Counted from the first letter of the stretch, positions 1 to 8,340 are shown. The stretch: 64,000 nucleotides of DNA from Polyangiaceae bacterium (GCA_029266615.1 JAQSWN010000032.1:1-64000), one strand, 5' to 3'. The notes: generated by a model from the sequence alone, not told the origin. Numbers and translations: made by a program.

Positions 1-143
1 CAAGCAATCTTTACATCGCAACTCGATACAACCGCTGCTTTTGAAGTGGGACCGCCTCGGGTCCGTCCAGCGCGGGGGTCTAGGCTCGATGTCGTCCGGA
101 ATCGCCGCGCGAGTGACGAAGCAACGAGCCCCCAAATGCGAAA

Positions 144-179
144 CGCGGCTGCCGCGGGGTGTGCCCGCGAGCAGCCGCG
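144..179. terminator. Strong hairpin downstream of the enolase-like gene
   Basis: A GC-rich inverted repeat pairs CGCGGCTGC (144-152) with GCAGCCGCG (171-179), and the inner bases CGCGGG/CCCGCG extend the stem. It lies 14 bases beyond the stop of the leftward enolase-like gene. No T-run follows, so it is a terminator candidate by position and strength only. Bases 1-143 show no gene I can support. Confidence 0.5.
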
Positions 180-192
180 CTCCCGTGCTCGT

Positions 193-1707
193 TCAGCCCG
201 CGGCCGGAACCTTCACGCCGTCCGGCAAGCCCGCCCAGCCCGCGATTTCGGTCTTGATGCCGCGCTCACGGATCTGCTCCTCGGCGCGGAGCAGCGGGTT
301 GTAGTTCTGGAGGTTGCGCTCGCCGTTCGGCGCGCCCGCCTTGAACCACAGCTTGCGCGTGAGCGGACCGTACATGAGCGGCAGGTACGGCAGGAACTCA
401 CTCGAGCCTTCCGTGGAGCGGTGGGAAATGAAGGCGGTAAACCCGTAGGATTTGATGTTGGCCAGCGCCTCCTCCAGGCTGCTCACGCCAACCTTGGCGC
501 ACTCGGCGAGGATCCATTCCAGGTCCCCACGAGCCACGAGGAACTCGCGAACCTGGTCCACTTCGGCGAGGCCGAGCACGGTTTCGATCGCGAGGCGCGT
601 CTCCGTGAAGGTGCCGGCTTGGTTGAGCTTGATGAGCACGCTGTTACCGGCGCGGTCCTCACGCTTCTTACCGCTCAGCCACGGAATGATGAAGCGCAGC
701 TGCGTCACCACCAAGTCGTCCAGCACGACCTGGGTGCGATCGCCGTAGCGCGCGTTCATGAGCTTGTGAGCCTCCACGTCGTGCTCGGATGCGGGGTCTT
801 CCATCGTTGCGAAGTTGTCCGCGCTTTTGACTACCTCGCCGTCGAAGTCGATGAGCTGCTCGCGCGTCTTCTTGCCCGTGCCGGAGAAGCGCATGTCGTA
901 GGTGCCAGACTTGATGAGCTCTTCGCCCTTCTGCACCTCGCTGAACGCGTTGTCCGTACCGATCGCGTAGTCCGCCAGCTTGAGGCCGAGCTGGCCCGCG
1001 GTCTCCTTGATGCGGTTCAGGCCCTCGAAGTTGTCCGCGACCGGGAATACGAAGCCGCGCTCCTTGGCGGTGCCAGTGGGCAAGCCGTCCCGCACCAGGT
1101 TCTTCTCGAACTGACGGAAGAACTTCGTGCCGACCTCGAACACCTGCTTCACCGAGGTGGCGTTCATGGCGAAGAAGAACATCTCTTGGATATCTTGCTT
1201 CGTGCCGGGTACGTGCTCGCCGCCGCACACCATGTTGAAGGCGATGTTCGGGAAGTAAAAGGTCTTGGTCTGCTCGGTCGCGAACAGCTCCCACGCCTCG
1301 TAGCCGCTCGCCTTGAGCAGCGTCTGGAAGAACGCGGTCGAGGAAGCGAGACAGGCATTACCGCCCCACACCTTCTTGTTCTGACCGGCGCCCTTGACGA
1401 GCTTGAGGTCGAACGCGGCGGCAGCGTCCAGGATGTCCTTCGGCTTGTTGATCACGACCTGAGCCGGCAGGAGCGGAGCGATGTTCTGAGTGATCGACGC
1501 CAGCGCCTGGTCGTTCGCGATGTAGACGGCTTCGTTCTCGCCGTCGGAGGTTCCCTTGGCGATGCCGTTGCGCTCGGTCACGGTCCAGGTCTCCTCGCCG
1601 CGCGTCGCTTTGGCGGTGACCTCCCCTTCGAGGGTGAAGTTGGCGTAGGAGGAGAGGATTTCGCGCCCCTTGAGGCGGAAGTTCGAAACGGTGGTCTGCT
1701 TGGCCAT
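193..1707 (-). CDS. Diverged enolase-superfamily protein (enolase paralogue)
   Basis: The 504-residue protein is collinear with enolase but much diverged and longer than the usual ~430 residues. The N-terminus keeps GREIL...EGEV (residues 14-30). GGEH (162-165) and DIQE (172-175) match the enolase substrate-loop region. TDNAFSEV (251-258), MEDP (302-305) and LDD (329-331) keep the three metal-binding acids. VLIKLNQ (357-363) keeps the catalytic lysine, and SHRS (428-431) the histidine/arginine. The enolase GDEGG motif, which carries the second catalytic glutamate, is replaced by an unrelated stretch near 218-230. It is therefore unlikely to be the glycolytic enzyme. It diverges from a sulfonate-binding protein gene across an operator-like palindrome, which suggests a sulfur-related beta-elimination or hydratase reaction. 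The substrate is unknown. Confidence 0.8.
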   Translation of the reverse strand: MAKQTTVSNFRLKGREILSSYANFTLEGEVTAKATRGEETWTVTERNGIAKGTSDGENEAVYIANDQALASITQNIAPLLPAQVVINKPKDILDAAAAFDLKLVKGAGQNKKVWGGNACLASSTAFFQTLLKASGYEAWELFATEQTKTFYFPNIAFNMVCGGEHVPGTKQDIQEMFFFAMNATSVKQVFEVGTKFFRQFEKNLVRDGLPTGTAKERGFVFPVADNFEGLNRIKETAGQLGLKLADYAIGTDNAFSEVQKGEELIKSGTYDMRFSGTGKKTREQLIDFDGEVVKSADNFATMEDPASEHDVEAHKLMNARYGDRTQVVLDDLVVTQLRFIIPWLSGKKREDRAGNSVLIKLNQAGTFTETRLAIETVLGLAEVDQVREFLVARGDLEWILAECAKVGVSSLEEALANIKSYGFTAFISHRSTEGSSEFLPYLPLMYGPLTRKLWFKAGAPNGERNLQNYNPLLRAEEQIRERGIKTEIAGWAGLPDGVKVPAAG

Positions 1708-1762
1708 GAATTACCGCCCCTGCGCTACCGCGGTACGGGCGCGCTGAAAACCCAGATAATTT

Positions 1763-1778
1763 GTCTAGGGCTGGGGAC
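1763..1778. promoter_or_regulatory. Near-match to the island palindrome
   Basis: GTCT-N8-GGAC lies 56 bases upstream of the enolase-like start. It has one mismatch to the GTCT-N8-AGAC element found before many genes of this island and lacks the TATA core. Weak on its own; it counts mainly because a perfect copy lies 110 bases away in the same divergent spacer. Confidence 0.3.
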
Positions 1779-1887
1779 ACTTTCGCCAGCACCACTTGGA
1801 AACGACGACTACCGGAAACATTGCTTCCCCAGCAACACAGCCGCATCCGCGTAGCGTGGGGCCACCGCCCCCTCCTTGTCCCCGCTT

Positions 1888-1903
1888 GTCTACCCACGTA
1901 GAC
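1888..1903. promoter_or_regulatory. Perfect GTCT-N8-AGAC palindrome (operator candidate)
   Basis: GTCTACCCACGTAGAC lies in the spacer between the leftward enolase-like gene and the rightward binding-protein gene, 26 bases before the latter's start codon. Here even the inner AC/GT pairs are symmetric (GTCTAC...GTAGAC). It is one of seven exact copies in the window. It could serve both divergent genes. Confidence 0.6.
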
Positions 1904-1929
1904 ATATCTACACAGGAGTACATCGACAC

Positions 1930-3006
1930 ATGATACAGCGGCGCGATTTTCTCAGGACTCTGGCGGGCGGAGCGGTGGCGGCAGGGCTACTGCGCGGCGG
2001 AGCCGCCCAAGCGGCCGACAAGCCCTCCGTGATTCGAATCGCCTTCCCGGGCGTCGGGATCGGCAACCGGCCGTTCGTCGGCGGCGGGAATGCGGCCAAC
2101 CTGCATTTGCAGGGGTCATTGGAGGAGGAGTTCAAGGCCGACGGCATCAAGGTGCAGTGGACGTTCTTGCGCGGCGCGGGCCCGGCCGTGAACGAGTTGT
2201 ATGCCAACGGCCTGGTCGACATCTCCCCCCTCGGCGACCTCCCGTTCATCGTCGGTCAAGCGAGCGGGCTCAAGCGCAAGGTTTTGGCGAGCGCTTTCAT
2301 CCGCGGCAACACCTACCTCGTGGCCCCGGCCGACTCATCGATCAAAAACATCAAAGACATCCGCGGCAAGAAGGTCGCCATCTTCAAGGGCACCAACCTG
2401 CAACTGGCGGTCGCGCAGATCCTCGAGCCGCTCGGTCTGAGCGATAAGGACGTCAAGTTCATCAACATGGATACCGGCGCGTCGCGCGCGGCCCTCGTCA
2501 CCAAGGACATCGACGCGTACTTCGGCGGGAACGATGTGCTGTCCCTCCGCGACCAAGGGGTCGCCAAGCTGGTCTACAGCACGCGAGGTGACCCTCGCTT
2601 TCTACGCCACGGCGTGTTCATCGGGATAGAGCAGTTCGTGAATCGCTATCCAGAGATCACTCAGCGCATCGTCAAGCGCTTCGTGGTCGCCTCCAAATGG
2701 ATCTCGGACCACGACGCCAATCCTACCCCCGCATTCCAGCTATGGACCAAATCCGGCGTGCAATTTGCCAACTACAAGGAGGACTATCAGGGCACGTCGC
2801 TCAAGCTCAGCGCCAGCCCCTTGCTCGACCCCTACCTGGTGTCGCAGCTGAAGGCGAAGATCCCGCTCGCCAAAAAGTTCGGGCTCATTCGCCAAACGTT
2901 CGACCTCGAGTCGCTGTTCGACCGACGCTTTCTCAATCAGGCACTCAAGGAGCTGAACCTCGAAGGCTACTGGCCTCAGGTGTCCCCCTCCGGCCAAGTC
3001 GGCTGA
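1930..3006 (+). CDS. Tat-exported sulfonate/taurine-type ABC substrate-binding protein (orphan)
   Basis: This is a periplasmic binding protein of the SsuA/TauA/NMT1 class. The chosen ATG puts a twin-arginine signal at the extreme N-terminus (RRDFLRTLAGG, then a hydrophobic stretch ending AAQA). It also leaves AGGAG (1914-1918) 11 bases upstream; a longer upstream start would bury the signal. The mature part has class-typical segments such as PLGDLPFIVGQ, IKNIKDIRGKKVAIFKG and a YFGGNDVLSL ligand-pocket region. There is no adjacent permease or ATPase, so it must work with a transporter elsewhere, plausibly the binding-protein-less system at 24.8-27.2 kb. A palindromic operator candidate precedes it. 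Confidence 0.88.
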   Translation: MIQRRDFLRTLAGGAVAAGLLRGGAAQAADKPSVIRIAFPGVGIGNRPFVGGGNAANLHLQGSLEEEFKADGIKVQWTFLRGAGPAVNELYANGLVDISPLGDLPFIVGQASGLKRKVLASAFIRGNTYLVAPADSSIKNIKDIRGKKVAIFKGTNLQLAVAQILEPLGLSDKDVKFINMDTGASRAALVTKDIDAYFGGNDVLSLRDQGVAKLVYSTRGDPRFLRHGVFIGIEQFVNRYPEITQRIVKRFVVASKWISDHDANPTPAFQLWTKSGVQFANYKEDYQGTSLKLSASPLLDPYLVSQLKAKIPLAKKFGLIRQTFDLESLFDRRFLNQALKELNLEGYWPQVSPSGQVG

Positions 3007-3022
3007 AGCGCGTTGCCACAAA

Positions 3023-3060
3023 ACGCCGAAGGCGCCGCCGGGTAGCGACGCCTTCGGCGT
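3023..3060. terminator. Bidirectional hairpin between convergent genes
   Basis: A perfect 12-bp stem pairs ACGCCGAAGGCG (3023-3034) with CGCCTTCGGCGT (3049-3060) around a 14-base loop. It sits between the stop of the rightward binding-protein gene and the stop of the leftward lipoprotein gene. There is no T-run on either strand. Confidence 0.6.
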
Positions 3061-3082
3061 ACCTCCTCACCAGAGCCGGGGC

Positions 3083-3364
3083 TCAGCCAGCGCCGCCGGC
3101 CGCGGGCACACCACCTTCGGGCGCGGCTCCCGCCTCCGCTGCGGGAGCGCCGCCTTCCGTCGCCGCGTCGCCTCCCGCGCCTCCGGTCGCAGAGCCGCCG
3201 TTGCCGCCGACACTGGCGCCGCCCTTACCGCCGGCACCGCCCGCTCCGGCCGCGGGGGGGATGGGTGGGAGCCGGTCGTCCGAGCTCGAGCAACCCGCTA
3301 CGGATGAGCTGAGGCCCCCGACACCCACACTAAAAGCCAATAGCCAAGCGCCACGAATAGACAT
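3083..3364 (-). CDS. Small Gly/Ala-rich lipoprotein, function unknown
   Basis: The 93-residue protein has a hydrophobic signal segment and a lipobox (SVAG followed by Cys, residue 25), predicting a lipid-anchored envelope protein. The mature part is almost entirely Gly/Ala/Pro repeats (GGAGG, GGNGG). Such low-complexity lipoproteins are common in myxobacteria; this gives no clue to function. The gene ends against the hairpin it shares with the convergent binding-protein gene. A perfect palindrome (3406-3421) lies 42 bases before its start and could influence it as well as the divergent flavoprotein gene. Confidence 0.6.
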   Translation of the reverse strand: MSIRGAWLLAFSVGVGGLSSSVAGCSSSDDRLPPIPPAAGAGGAGGKGGASVGGNGGSATGGAGGDAATEGGAPAAEAGAAPEGGVPAAGGAG

Positions 3365-3405
3365 GAAACTCCTTGAGCGCAGACAGCAGGGCCCGCTCGC
3401 AAAAC

Positions 3406-3421
3406 GTCTCTTATACGAGAC
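3406..3421. promoter_or_regulatory. Perfect GTCT-N8-AGAC palindrome with TATA core
   Basis: GTCTCTTATACGAGAC; the symmetry extends one base each side (CGTCTC...GAGACG, 3405-3422). The TATAC core resembles a -10 element. It lies in the divergent spacer between the small lipoprotein gene and the flavoprotein/ferredoxin operon. Confidence 0.65.
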
Positions 3422-3516
3422 GACTCGTCAAGTGCTCTGATCTACGACGGTTTGGTTGGGATTGCTTCTGTGGCAGCAGCCGCGCCCTCATCACCGTCCT
3501 GAGCTTGCGCCTCAGA

Positions 3517-3532
3517 GTCTTGCAAACTAGAC
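3517..3532. promoter_or_regulatory. Second perfect GTCT-N8-AGAC palindrome before the flavoprotein
   Basis: GTCTTGCAAACTAGAC ends 19 bases before the flavoprotein ATG, just ahead of a strong ribosome-binding site (GGAGG, 3541-3545). With the copy at 3406 it makes a tandem pair about 111 bases apart centre to centre. Confidence 0.6.
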
Positions 3533-3551
3533 AAGAGACTGGAGGTACAAG

Positions 3552-5180
3552 ATGGCAGAGCTCGGCATCGATCGCGACGCGCAGAAGCCCCCGACCAGCC
3601 CGCCCGTGAGCGATGACTTGCTCAGTTTGGAGGCGGACGTTCTCGTCATCGGCGGAGGGCCGGGCGGCACTTGGTCCGCCTATGCCGCGGCCTCGCAGGG
3701 CGCGCGGGTGGTGTTGGTGGACAAGGGCTACTGCGGCACCAGCGGTGCGACCGCGCCGTCGGGAGTGGGCGTCTGGTACGTCGAGCCGGACGAAACATTG
3801 CGCGCCGAGGCGCGCGCCAGCCGAGAGGTCATGGGCGGCAACCTCGCCGAGCGCAGCTGGATGGACCGCGTGCTCGACCAAACGTACGAGAACGTCGGCA
3901 AGCTAGCAGACTGGGGCTACCCCTTCCCGGTGGACGAGGAAGGCAAGCCCGCGCGCCGCAGCCTGCAGGGCCCCGAGTACATGAAGCTGATGCGCAAGAA
4001 GGTGCGTCAGGCTGGCGTTCGCATCTTGGATCACAGCCCTGCCCTGGAGCTCCTGGTGGACGATCATGGAGTCGCGGGCGCTCGCGGCGTGTCACGGCAA
4101 ACCGGCCAGCGCTGGCAGGTGAAGGCGAGCGCGGTGGTCATCGCGACTGGGGGCTGCGCGTTCTTGAGCAAGGCGCTCGGCTGCAACGTGCTCACCGGGG
4201 ACGGCGGCCTGCTCGCGGCCGAGGTCGGAGCCGAAATGTCGGGCATGGAGTTCTCCAACGCGTACGGCCTCGCGCCCGCCTTCGCTTCGGTGACGAAAGC
4301 CGCTTTTTACCGCTGGGCAAGCTTCTACTACGCCGATGGGCGGCCCATCGAAGGCGCGGGCTCGGCGCGCGGCCGCTCCGTCATCGCGCGCACCCTGATG
4401 ACGCAGCCGGTGTATTGCCAGCTGGATCAAGCAACCGAGGAGATGCGCGCTCAGCTACGCGCCGCGCAGCCCAACTTCTTTTTGCCCTTCGATCGCGCTG
4501 GCATCGATCCTCTCACGCAGCGCTTCCCCGTCACGCTGCGCCTCGAGGGAACCGTGCGCGGCACCGGTGGCATCCGCATCGCGGACGAAGGCTGCGGTAC
4601 GTCCGTGCCGGGGCTATACGCCGCGGGTGACGCCGCCACGCGGGAGCTGATCTGCGGCGGATTCACTGGCGGCGGCAGCCATAACGCCGCATGGGCCATA
4701 TCGTCCGGCTTTTGGGCAGGTCAAAGCGCCGCTCGCCACGCGAAAGCGCTGGGTGGAAACGCCGCCAAGCGCATCCCGCGCGGCGCCGGTGTGGCAACCC
4801 TCGCCGCGAGCGCCGGCAAGCAGTTGGACGCGGACGCGCTGGTGCGCGACGTGCAAGCGGAAGTGTTCCCCTACGAACGCAACCTGTTCCGCACCGAGCA
4901 AGGTTTGGTGGACTCGCTCGGCCGCCTCGACGGGCTGTGGCAAGACGTCCAGGCGGCCCGCCCCGAGCAGCACGCACGCAGCGTGATCCGCGGACGGGAA
5001 GCAGCGAGCATGCTCGCCACCGCGCGGTGGATGTACGCGACGGCGCGACACCGCCAAGAGTCGCGCGGCATGCACAAGCACGTGGACTTCCCGGAGCTAG
5101 ATCCTTCTCAGCAGCGCCGCCTCGTCACGAGTGGCTTGGACAAGATTCGCGTTCGCGCCGAAGGCCGGGTGCCAGCGTGA
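3552..5180 (+). CDS. FAD-dependent oxidoreductase, fumarate reductase/AprA-like flavoprotein
   Basis: The 542-residue flavoprotein has an N-terminal dinucleotide-binding motif (VLVIGGGPGG, about residues 30-39). Typical FAD segments follow: TSGATAPSGVG, VVIATGG, and late GLYAAGDAA with FTGGGSHNAAWA. The architecture is that of the fumarate reductase/succinate dehydrogenase/AprA flavoprotein superfamily. It overlaps a two-cluster ferredoxin gene by four bases, so the two subunits are probably made in equal amounts and form an AprAB-like complex. Its place directly before a sulfonate ABC system suggests a redox step on an organosulfur compound or sulfite; the substrate cannot be read from sequence. 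Start fixed by GGAGG six bases upstream. Two palindromic operator candidates precede it. Confidence 0.85.
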   Translation: MAELGIDRDAQKPPTSPPVSDDLLSLEADVLVIGGGPGGTWSAYAAASQGARVVLVDKGYCGTSGATAPSGVGVWYVEPDETLRAEARASREVMGGNLAERSWMDRVLDQTYENVGKLADWGYPFPVDEEGKPARRSLQGPEYMKLMRKKVRQAGVRILDHSPALELLVDDHGVAGARGVSRQTGQRWQVKASAVVIATGGCAFLSKALGCNVLTGDGGLLAAEVGAEMSGMEFSNAYGLAPAFASVTKAAFYRWASFYYADGRPIEGAGSARGRSVIARTLMTQPVYCQLDQATEEMRAQLRAAQPNFFLPFDRAGIDPLTQRFPVTLRLEGTVRGTGGIRIADEGCGTSVPGLYAAGDAATRELICGGFTGGGSHNAAWAISSGFWAGQSAARHAKALGGNAAKRIPRGAGVATLAASAGKQLDADALVRDVQAEVFPYERNLFRTEQGLVDSLGRLDGLWQDVQAARPEQHARSVIRGREAASMLATARWMYATARHRQESRGMHKHVDFPELDPSQQRRLVTSGLDKIRVRAEGRVPA

Positions 5181-5527
5181 TCGAGCTGGTCAGTGACTCG
5201 CGCTGCGTCAAGTGCGACATCTGCGTCAAAGTTTGCCCCACGAGCGTGTTCGACGCGGTGCCGGACGAAGCTCCCGTCATTGCACGCCAAGAAGACTGCC
5301 AAACCTGCTTCATGTGCGAGCTCTACTGCCCGACGGACGCGCTGTTCGTCGCGCCGGAGGCGGACCACAGCGTTGCTGTGGGCGAGCAAGCGCTCGTCGA
5401 CAAGGGGTTGCTCGGCAGCTACCGCGCGGCCGTGGGCTGGGGTGACGGACGCACGCCGGGGGCGCAGCGCGACGCTTCCTACATCTTGCTGAAGCCGGAG
5501 CGAAAGCCGGCCGCGGCTCCGCGCTGA
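5177..5527 (+). CDS. Two-[4Fe-4S] ferredoxin, partner of the flavoprotein
   Basis: A 116-residue ferredoxin begins at GTG inside the stop of the flavoprotein (GTGA overlap). Two cysteine motifs are clear near the N-terminus: CVKCDICVKVCP and CQTCFMCELYCP, each CxxCxxCxxxC(P), for two [4Fe-4S] clusters. The C-terminal ~50 residues have no iron-sulfur motif and end in a Lys/Ala/Pro-rich tail. It is probably the electron-transfer subunit of the preceding FAD protein, comparable in layout to AprB with AprA. Confidence 0.85.
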   Translation: MIELVSDSRCVKCDICVKVCPTSVFDAVPDEAPVIARQEDCQTCFMCELYCPTDALFVAPEADHSVAVGEQALVDKGLLGSYRAAVGWGDGRTPGAQRDASYILLKPERKPAAAPR

Positions 5528-5573
5528 AAAGTACTCGCGGGGCGGGGATCCGCTTGCGGTGCCTCACCGCACA

Positions 5574-5589
5574 TGACACTTTAATAGAC
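5574..5589. promoter_or_regulatory. Half-matched island palindrome before the binding lipoprotein
   Basis: TGACACTTTAATAGAC keeps the right arm (AGAC) and an AT-rich core but has a mismatched left arm. It sits against the first possible ATG of the binding lipoprotein (5590). If it is a real promoter/operator, the downstream ATG at 5611 becomes the likelier start. Confidence 0.35.
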
Positions 5590-6651
5590 ATGATTCTCCT
5601 ATCACGGACAATGCACTGGACGCGCATCGCCGAGCGCCTGGGCTTGTTGCTGCTCGTCCTCACCTGCGCGATAGGCTGCAAAGGGGCTAAGCCGGACCAG
5701 GCGACGCCCAGCATAGAAGGCAACGGTCCGGAGCAGCTCGAGCTGCGCTATCAGGGCTTCACGGGTCAGGTGACGTACCCGGAGCTCGCCGAGGATCTCG
5801 GCCTCCTCGCTCCCATCAAGCTCAACTACGTCGGCAACACGATCAGCGGGCCGCAGGACATCCAAAGCGTCGTCACGGGAGACACGGATTACGGCGGGGC
5901 CTTCAACGGCGCCGTGATCAAGCTCATCGCCGCCAAGGCTCCTATCAAGGCCGTCGTCGGCTACTACGGCACGGACGAGAATACGTGGGCCGGCTATTAC
6001 GTCTTGGAGGACAGCCCCATCAAGGGCGCTCGCGATTTGATCGGTAAAAAGGTAGCCGTCAACACGCTCGGTGCCCACATGGAGTTCGTGTTGCGCGAGT
6101 ATTTGGCGCGGGGCGGATTGCGCAAAGAGGAAGTAGACCAGGTCACGCTCGTCGTCGTGCCGCCCGTCAGCGGCGAGCAAGCGCTGCGGCAAAAGCAGGT
6201 GGAAGTCGCGACGATGAGCAGCATCATCCGTGACAAGGCTGTTTCTCGAGGCGGCCTGCGCCTGCTCTTTTCGGACTACCAGCTCTTCGGCAAGTTCACC
6301 GCCGGTAGCTACGTCTTCTCCGAACGGTTCCTGCGCGAGAAGCCGCGAACGGTAAAGAAGTTCGTGGAAGGCACGGCGCAGGCCATCGAGTGGGCTCGGA
6401 GCCACACCCGCGAAGAAGTCATTGCGCGGTACACCGCCATCATCAACAAGCGCCGCCGCCAGGAAGACGCGAGCGCGGTCGCGTACTACCGCTCCACCGG
6501 CATCGCCTTCCCGGGCGGCGTCATTCAAGACAGCGAGCTCCGCGTGTGGCTGGACTGGCTGGTCAAGAGCGGGCAGCTGTCGGCCGGTAAGCTCCAGGTC
6601 CGCGATCTCTACACCAATCAGTACAACCCCTTCGCGAACGGCCCCACGTGA
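5590..6651 (+). CDS. ABC transporter substrate-binding lipoprotein (sulfonate/taurine type)
   Basis: This is a lipid-anchored binding protein: hydrophobic segment, then a lipobox LTCAIGC. Candidate starts are ATG 5590 and ATG 5611; the latter gives a compact MHWTRIAERLG signal and lies clear of the AT-rich operator-like site. The mature protein has the NMT1/SsuA pattern (LELRYQGFTGQVTYPELAEDLG, a GGAFNGAVIKL pocket, and DSPIKGARDLIGKKVAV). Its last bases overlap the ATPase start (GTGA), so binding protein, ATPase and permease form one operon. The substrate is probably an organic sulfur compound. Confidence 0.85.
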   Translation: MILLSRTMHWTRIAERLGLLLLVLTCAIGCKGAKPDQATPSIEGNGPEQLELRYQGFTGQVTYPELAEDLGLLAPIKLNYVGNTISGPQDIQSVVTGDTDYGGAFNGAVIKLIAAKAPIKAVVGYYGTDENTWAGYYVLEDSPIKGARDLIGKKVAVNTLGAHMEFVLREYLARGGLRKEEVDQVTLVVVPPVSGEQALRQKQVEVATMSSIIRDKAVSRGGLRLLFSDYQLFGKFTAGSYVFSERFLREKPRTVKKFVEGTAQAIEWARSHTREEVIARYTAIINKRRRQEDASAVAYYRSTGIAFPGGVIQDSELRVWLDWLVKSGQLSAGKLQVRDLYTNQYNPFANGPT

Positions 6652-7517
6652 CTGCCAAAATCCGCTTCGAATCCGTCGGCAAGACCTTTCAGGTCAGAGA
6701 GCCCGGTAAGCCCTCCGGCAAGCGAGAGAGCTTCACCGCCATCAAAGAAGTCAGCTTCGATGTGCACCCAGGGGAGTTCCTGGTCATCGTCGGGCCGAGC
6801 GGCTGCGGGAAGTCGACGCTGCTGGACTTGCTCGGGGGACTCACTCAACCAACCTCGGGCCGAATCCTGCTGGATGGCAAGCCGATCACCGGCCCGGGCA
6901 TGGATCGCGGCATCGTCTTTCAGCAGTACGCGCTCTTCCCGTGGCTCACCGCGCTTCAGAACGTGGCGTTCGGCTTGGAGGTGAAGGGGCTCGGCGAGCG
7001 CGGCCGGAACGAGCTGGCGCAAAAGTACCTCTCCCTGGTCGGGCTGGACGGTTTCGAGCACCGTCACCCCCACGAGCTATCGGGCGGTATGAAGCAGCGC
7101 GTCGCCATCGCCCGGAGCCTCGCCTACGACCCCGCTGTGCTGCTGATGGACGAGCCCTTCGCCGCGCTCGACGCGCAAACGCGCGAAACGCTGCAGGGCG
7201 AGCTCGTGAAAATCTGGCAAACGTCCAAGAAGACGATCGTCTTCATCACCCACGGCATCGACGAGGCGGTCTCGCTCGGCAGCCGTGTAGCACTGATGAC
7301 GTCGCGCCCCGGGCGCATCAAGAACATCATCGACATTCCGGAGTCTTTGCGGCTCGCGGAGGACCGGCGCGAGCACTCGGAGTTCCTGGAGGTCCGAAAC
7401 ACCATCTGGTCCCAGCTGCGGGACGAGGTCAAGCGCGCGCAAGAGCAAGAACGAAGGGACCCCGTCGGCGTTTCGCCGCGTAAGGCGGGTATCGCGGAGG
7501 TTACGACCCATGGCTAG
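6648..7517 (+). CDS. ABC transporter ATP-binding protein, SsuB/TauB family
   Basis: Cytoplasmic ATPase of a nitrate/sulfonate/taurine importer. Walker A GPSGCGKST (about 49-57), signature LSGGMKQR (144-151), Walker B VLLMDEP (164-170) and the H-loop histidine (about 202) are all intact. It starts at GTG overlapping the upstream lipoprotein stop, and its end overlaps the permease ATG by eight bases. There is an extra basic insert near residues 17-28 before the first conserved strand. The gene order, binding protein-ATPase-permease, is typical of SsuABC/TauABC systems. Confidence 0.9.
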   Translation: MTAKIRFESVGKTFQVREPGKPSGKRESFTAIKEVSFDVHPGEFLVIVGPSGCGKSTLLDLLGGLTQPTSGRILLDGKPITGPGMDRGIVFQQYALFPWLTALQNVAFGLEVKGLGERGRNELAQKYLSLVGLDGFEHRHPHELSGGMKQRVAIARSLAYDPAVLLMDEPFAALDAQTRETLQGELVKIWQTSKKTIVFITHGIDEAVSLGSRVALMTSRPGRIKNIIDIPESLRLAEDRREHSEFLEVRNTIWSQLRDEVKRAQEQERRDPVGVSPRKAGIAEVTTHG

Positions 7518-8340
7518 TATCGAACAATCGCTGCCGCTCTCATCCCACGAGCCCACCCGCCACCTAGACACCATCGCAGGCGCGGTACGCCGAGCCCTGG
7601 CGCGCTCGGCCGCCATCATCCTCCTACTTGCAATTTGGGAGCTTTCCCCGCGTCTGCACCTCGTCGAGCCGGCGTTTTTGCCCCCGCTCTCGGAGGTGCT
7701 CGCCACCGGCTGGCAACTGCTGCTCTCCGGCGAGCTGCTGAGCCACGTGCGGGCGAGCCTTGCGAGGTCATTGCTCGGGTTCGGTCTGGCGATCGCGTCC
7801 GGGATTCCGCTCGGGTTGCTCATGGGCTGGTACAAGGGCTTCGAGCGCGCCGTGAGCCCGCTGCTGGAGGCGCTGCGAAATACGGCGTCCTTGGCGCTCC
7901 TGCCGGTCTTCATATTGCTCCTCGGCATCGGAGAGGCCTCCAAGGTATCGCTCATCGTTTACGCGTGCTCGTGGCCGATTTTGCTCAATACGCTCAGCGG
8001 CGTACGCAACGTCGACCCCCTCCTGATCAAGTTCGGCCGCACCATGGGCCTCTCGCCGTTCCAGCTTTTCCGCAAGGTAATCCTCCCCGCGGCCGTGCCC
8101 ACCATCTTCGTGGGTATTCGCCTAGCCGGGGCAACCTCGCTCGTGGTGCTGGTCGCCGCGGAGATGATCGGTGCCAAGGCGGGCCTCGGCTACCTCATCA
8201 TCTACTCGCAGTACAATTTCCAGATTCCGCACATGTACCTGGGCATCATCACCATCACCGGCATCGGGCTCCTCTTCAACGAGCTGCTCCAGCACGTCGA
8301 GGCGCGCTTCACGTCGTGGAAGGCGGCGGCGCACGAGTGA
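7510..8340 (+). CDS. ABC transporter permease, SsuC/TauC family
   Basis: The 276-residue inner-membrane permease has about six hydrophobic helices and the BPD_transp_1 EAA-like loop (GRTMGLSPFQLFRKVILPAAVPTIF) characteristic of SsuC/TauC proteins; its C-terminal region GLGYLIIYSQYNFQ is also family-typical. It overlaps the ATPase gene and completes the first importer. About 200 bases without a gene follow, holding the palindrome at 8491-8506. Confidence 0.9.
   Translation: MASIEQSLPLSSHEPTRHLDTIAGAVRRALARSAAIILLLAIWELSPRLHLVEPAFLPPLSEVLATGWQLLLSGELLSHVRASLARSLLGFGLAIASGIPLGLLMGWYKGFERAVSPLLEALRNTASLALLPVFILLLGIGEASKVSLIVYACSWPILLNTLSGVRNVDPLLIKFGRTMGLSPFQLFRKVILPAAVPTIFVGIRLAGATSLVVLVAAEMIGAKAGLGYLIIYSQYNFQIPHMYLGIITITGIGLLFNELLQHVEARFTSWKAAAHE

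Noticed and set aside
46-1854. 602-codon rightward open frame across the enolase-like gene
   Set aside because: It is the antisense shadow of the enolase homologue: Arg/Leu/Val/Glu-rich, no domain, and the opposite strand has clear enolase motifs.
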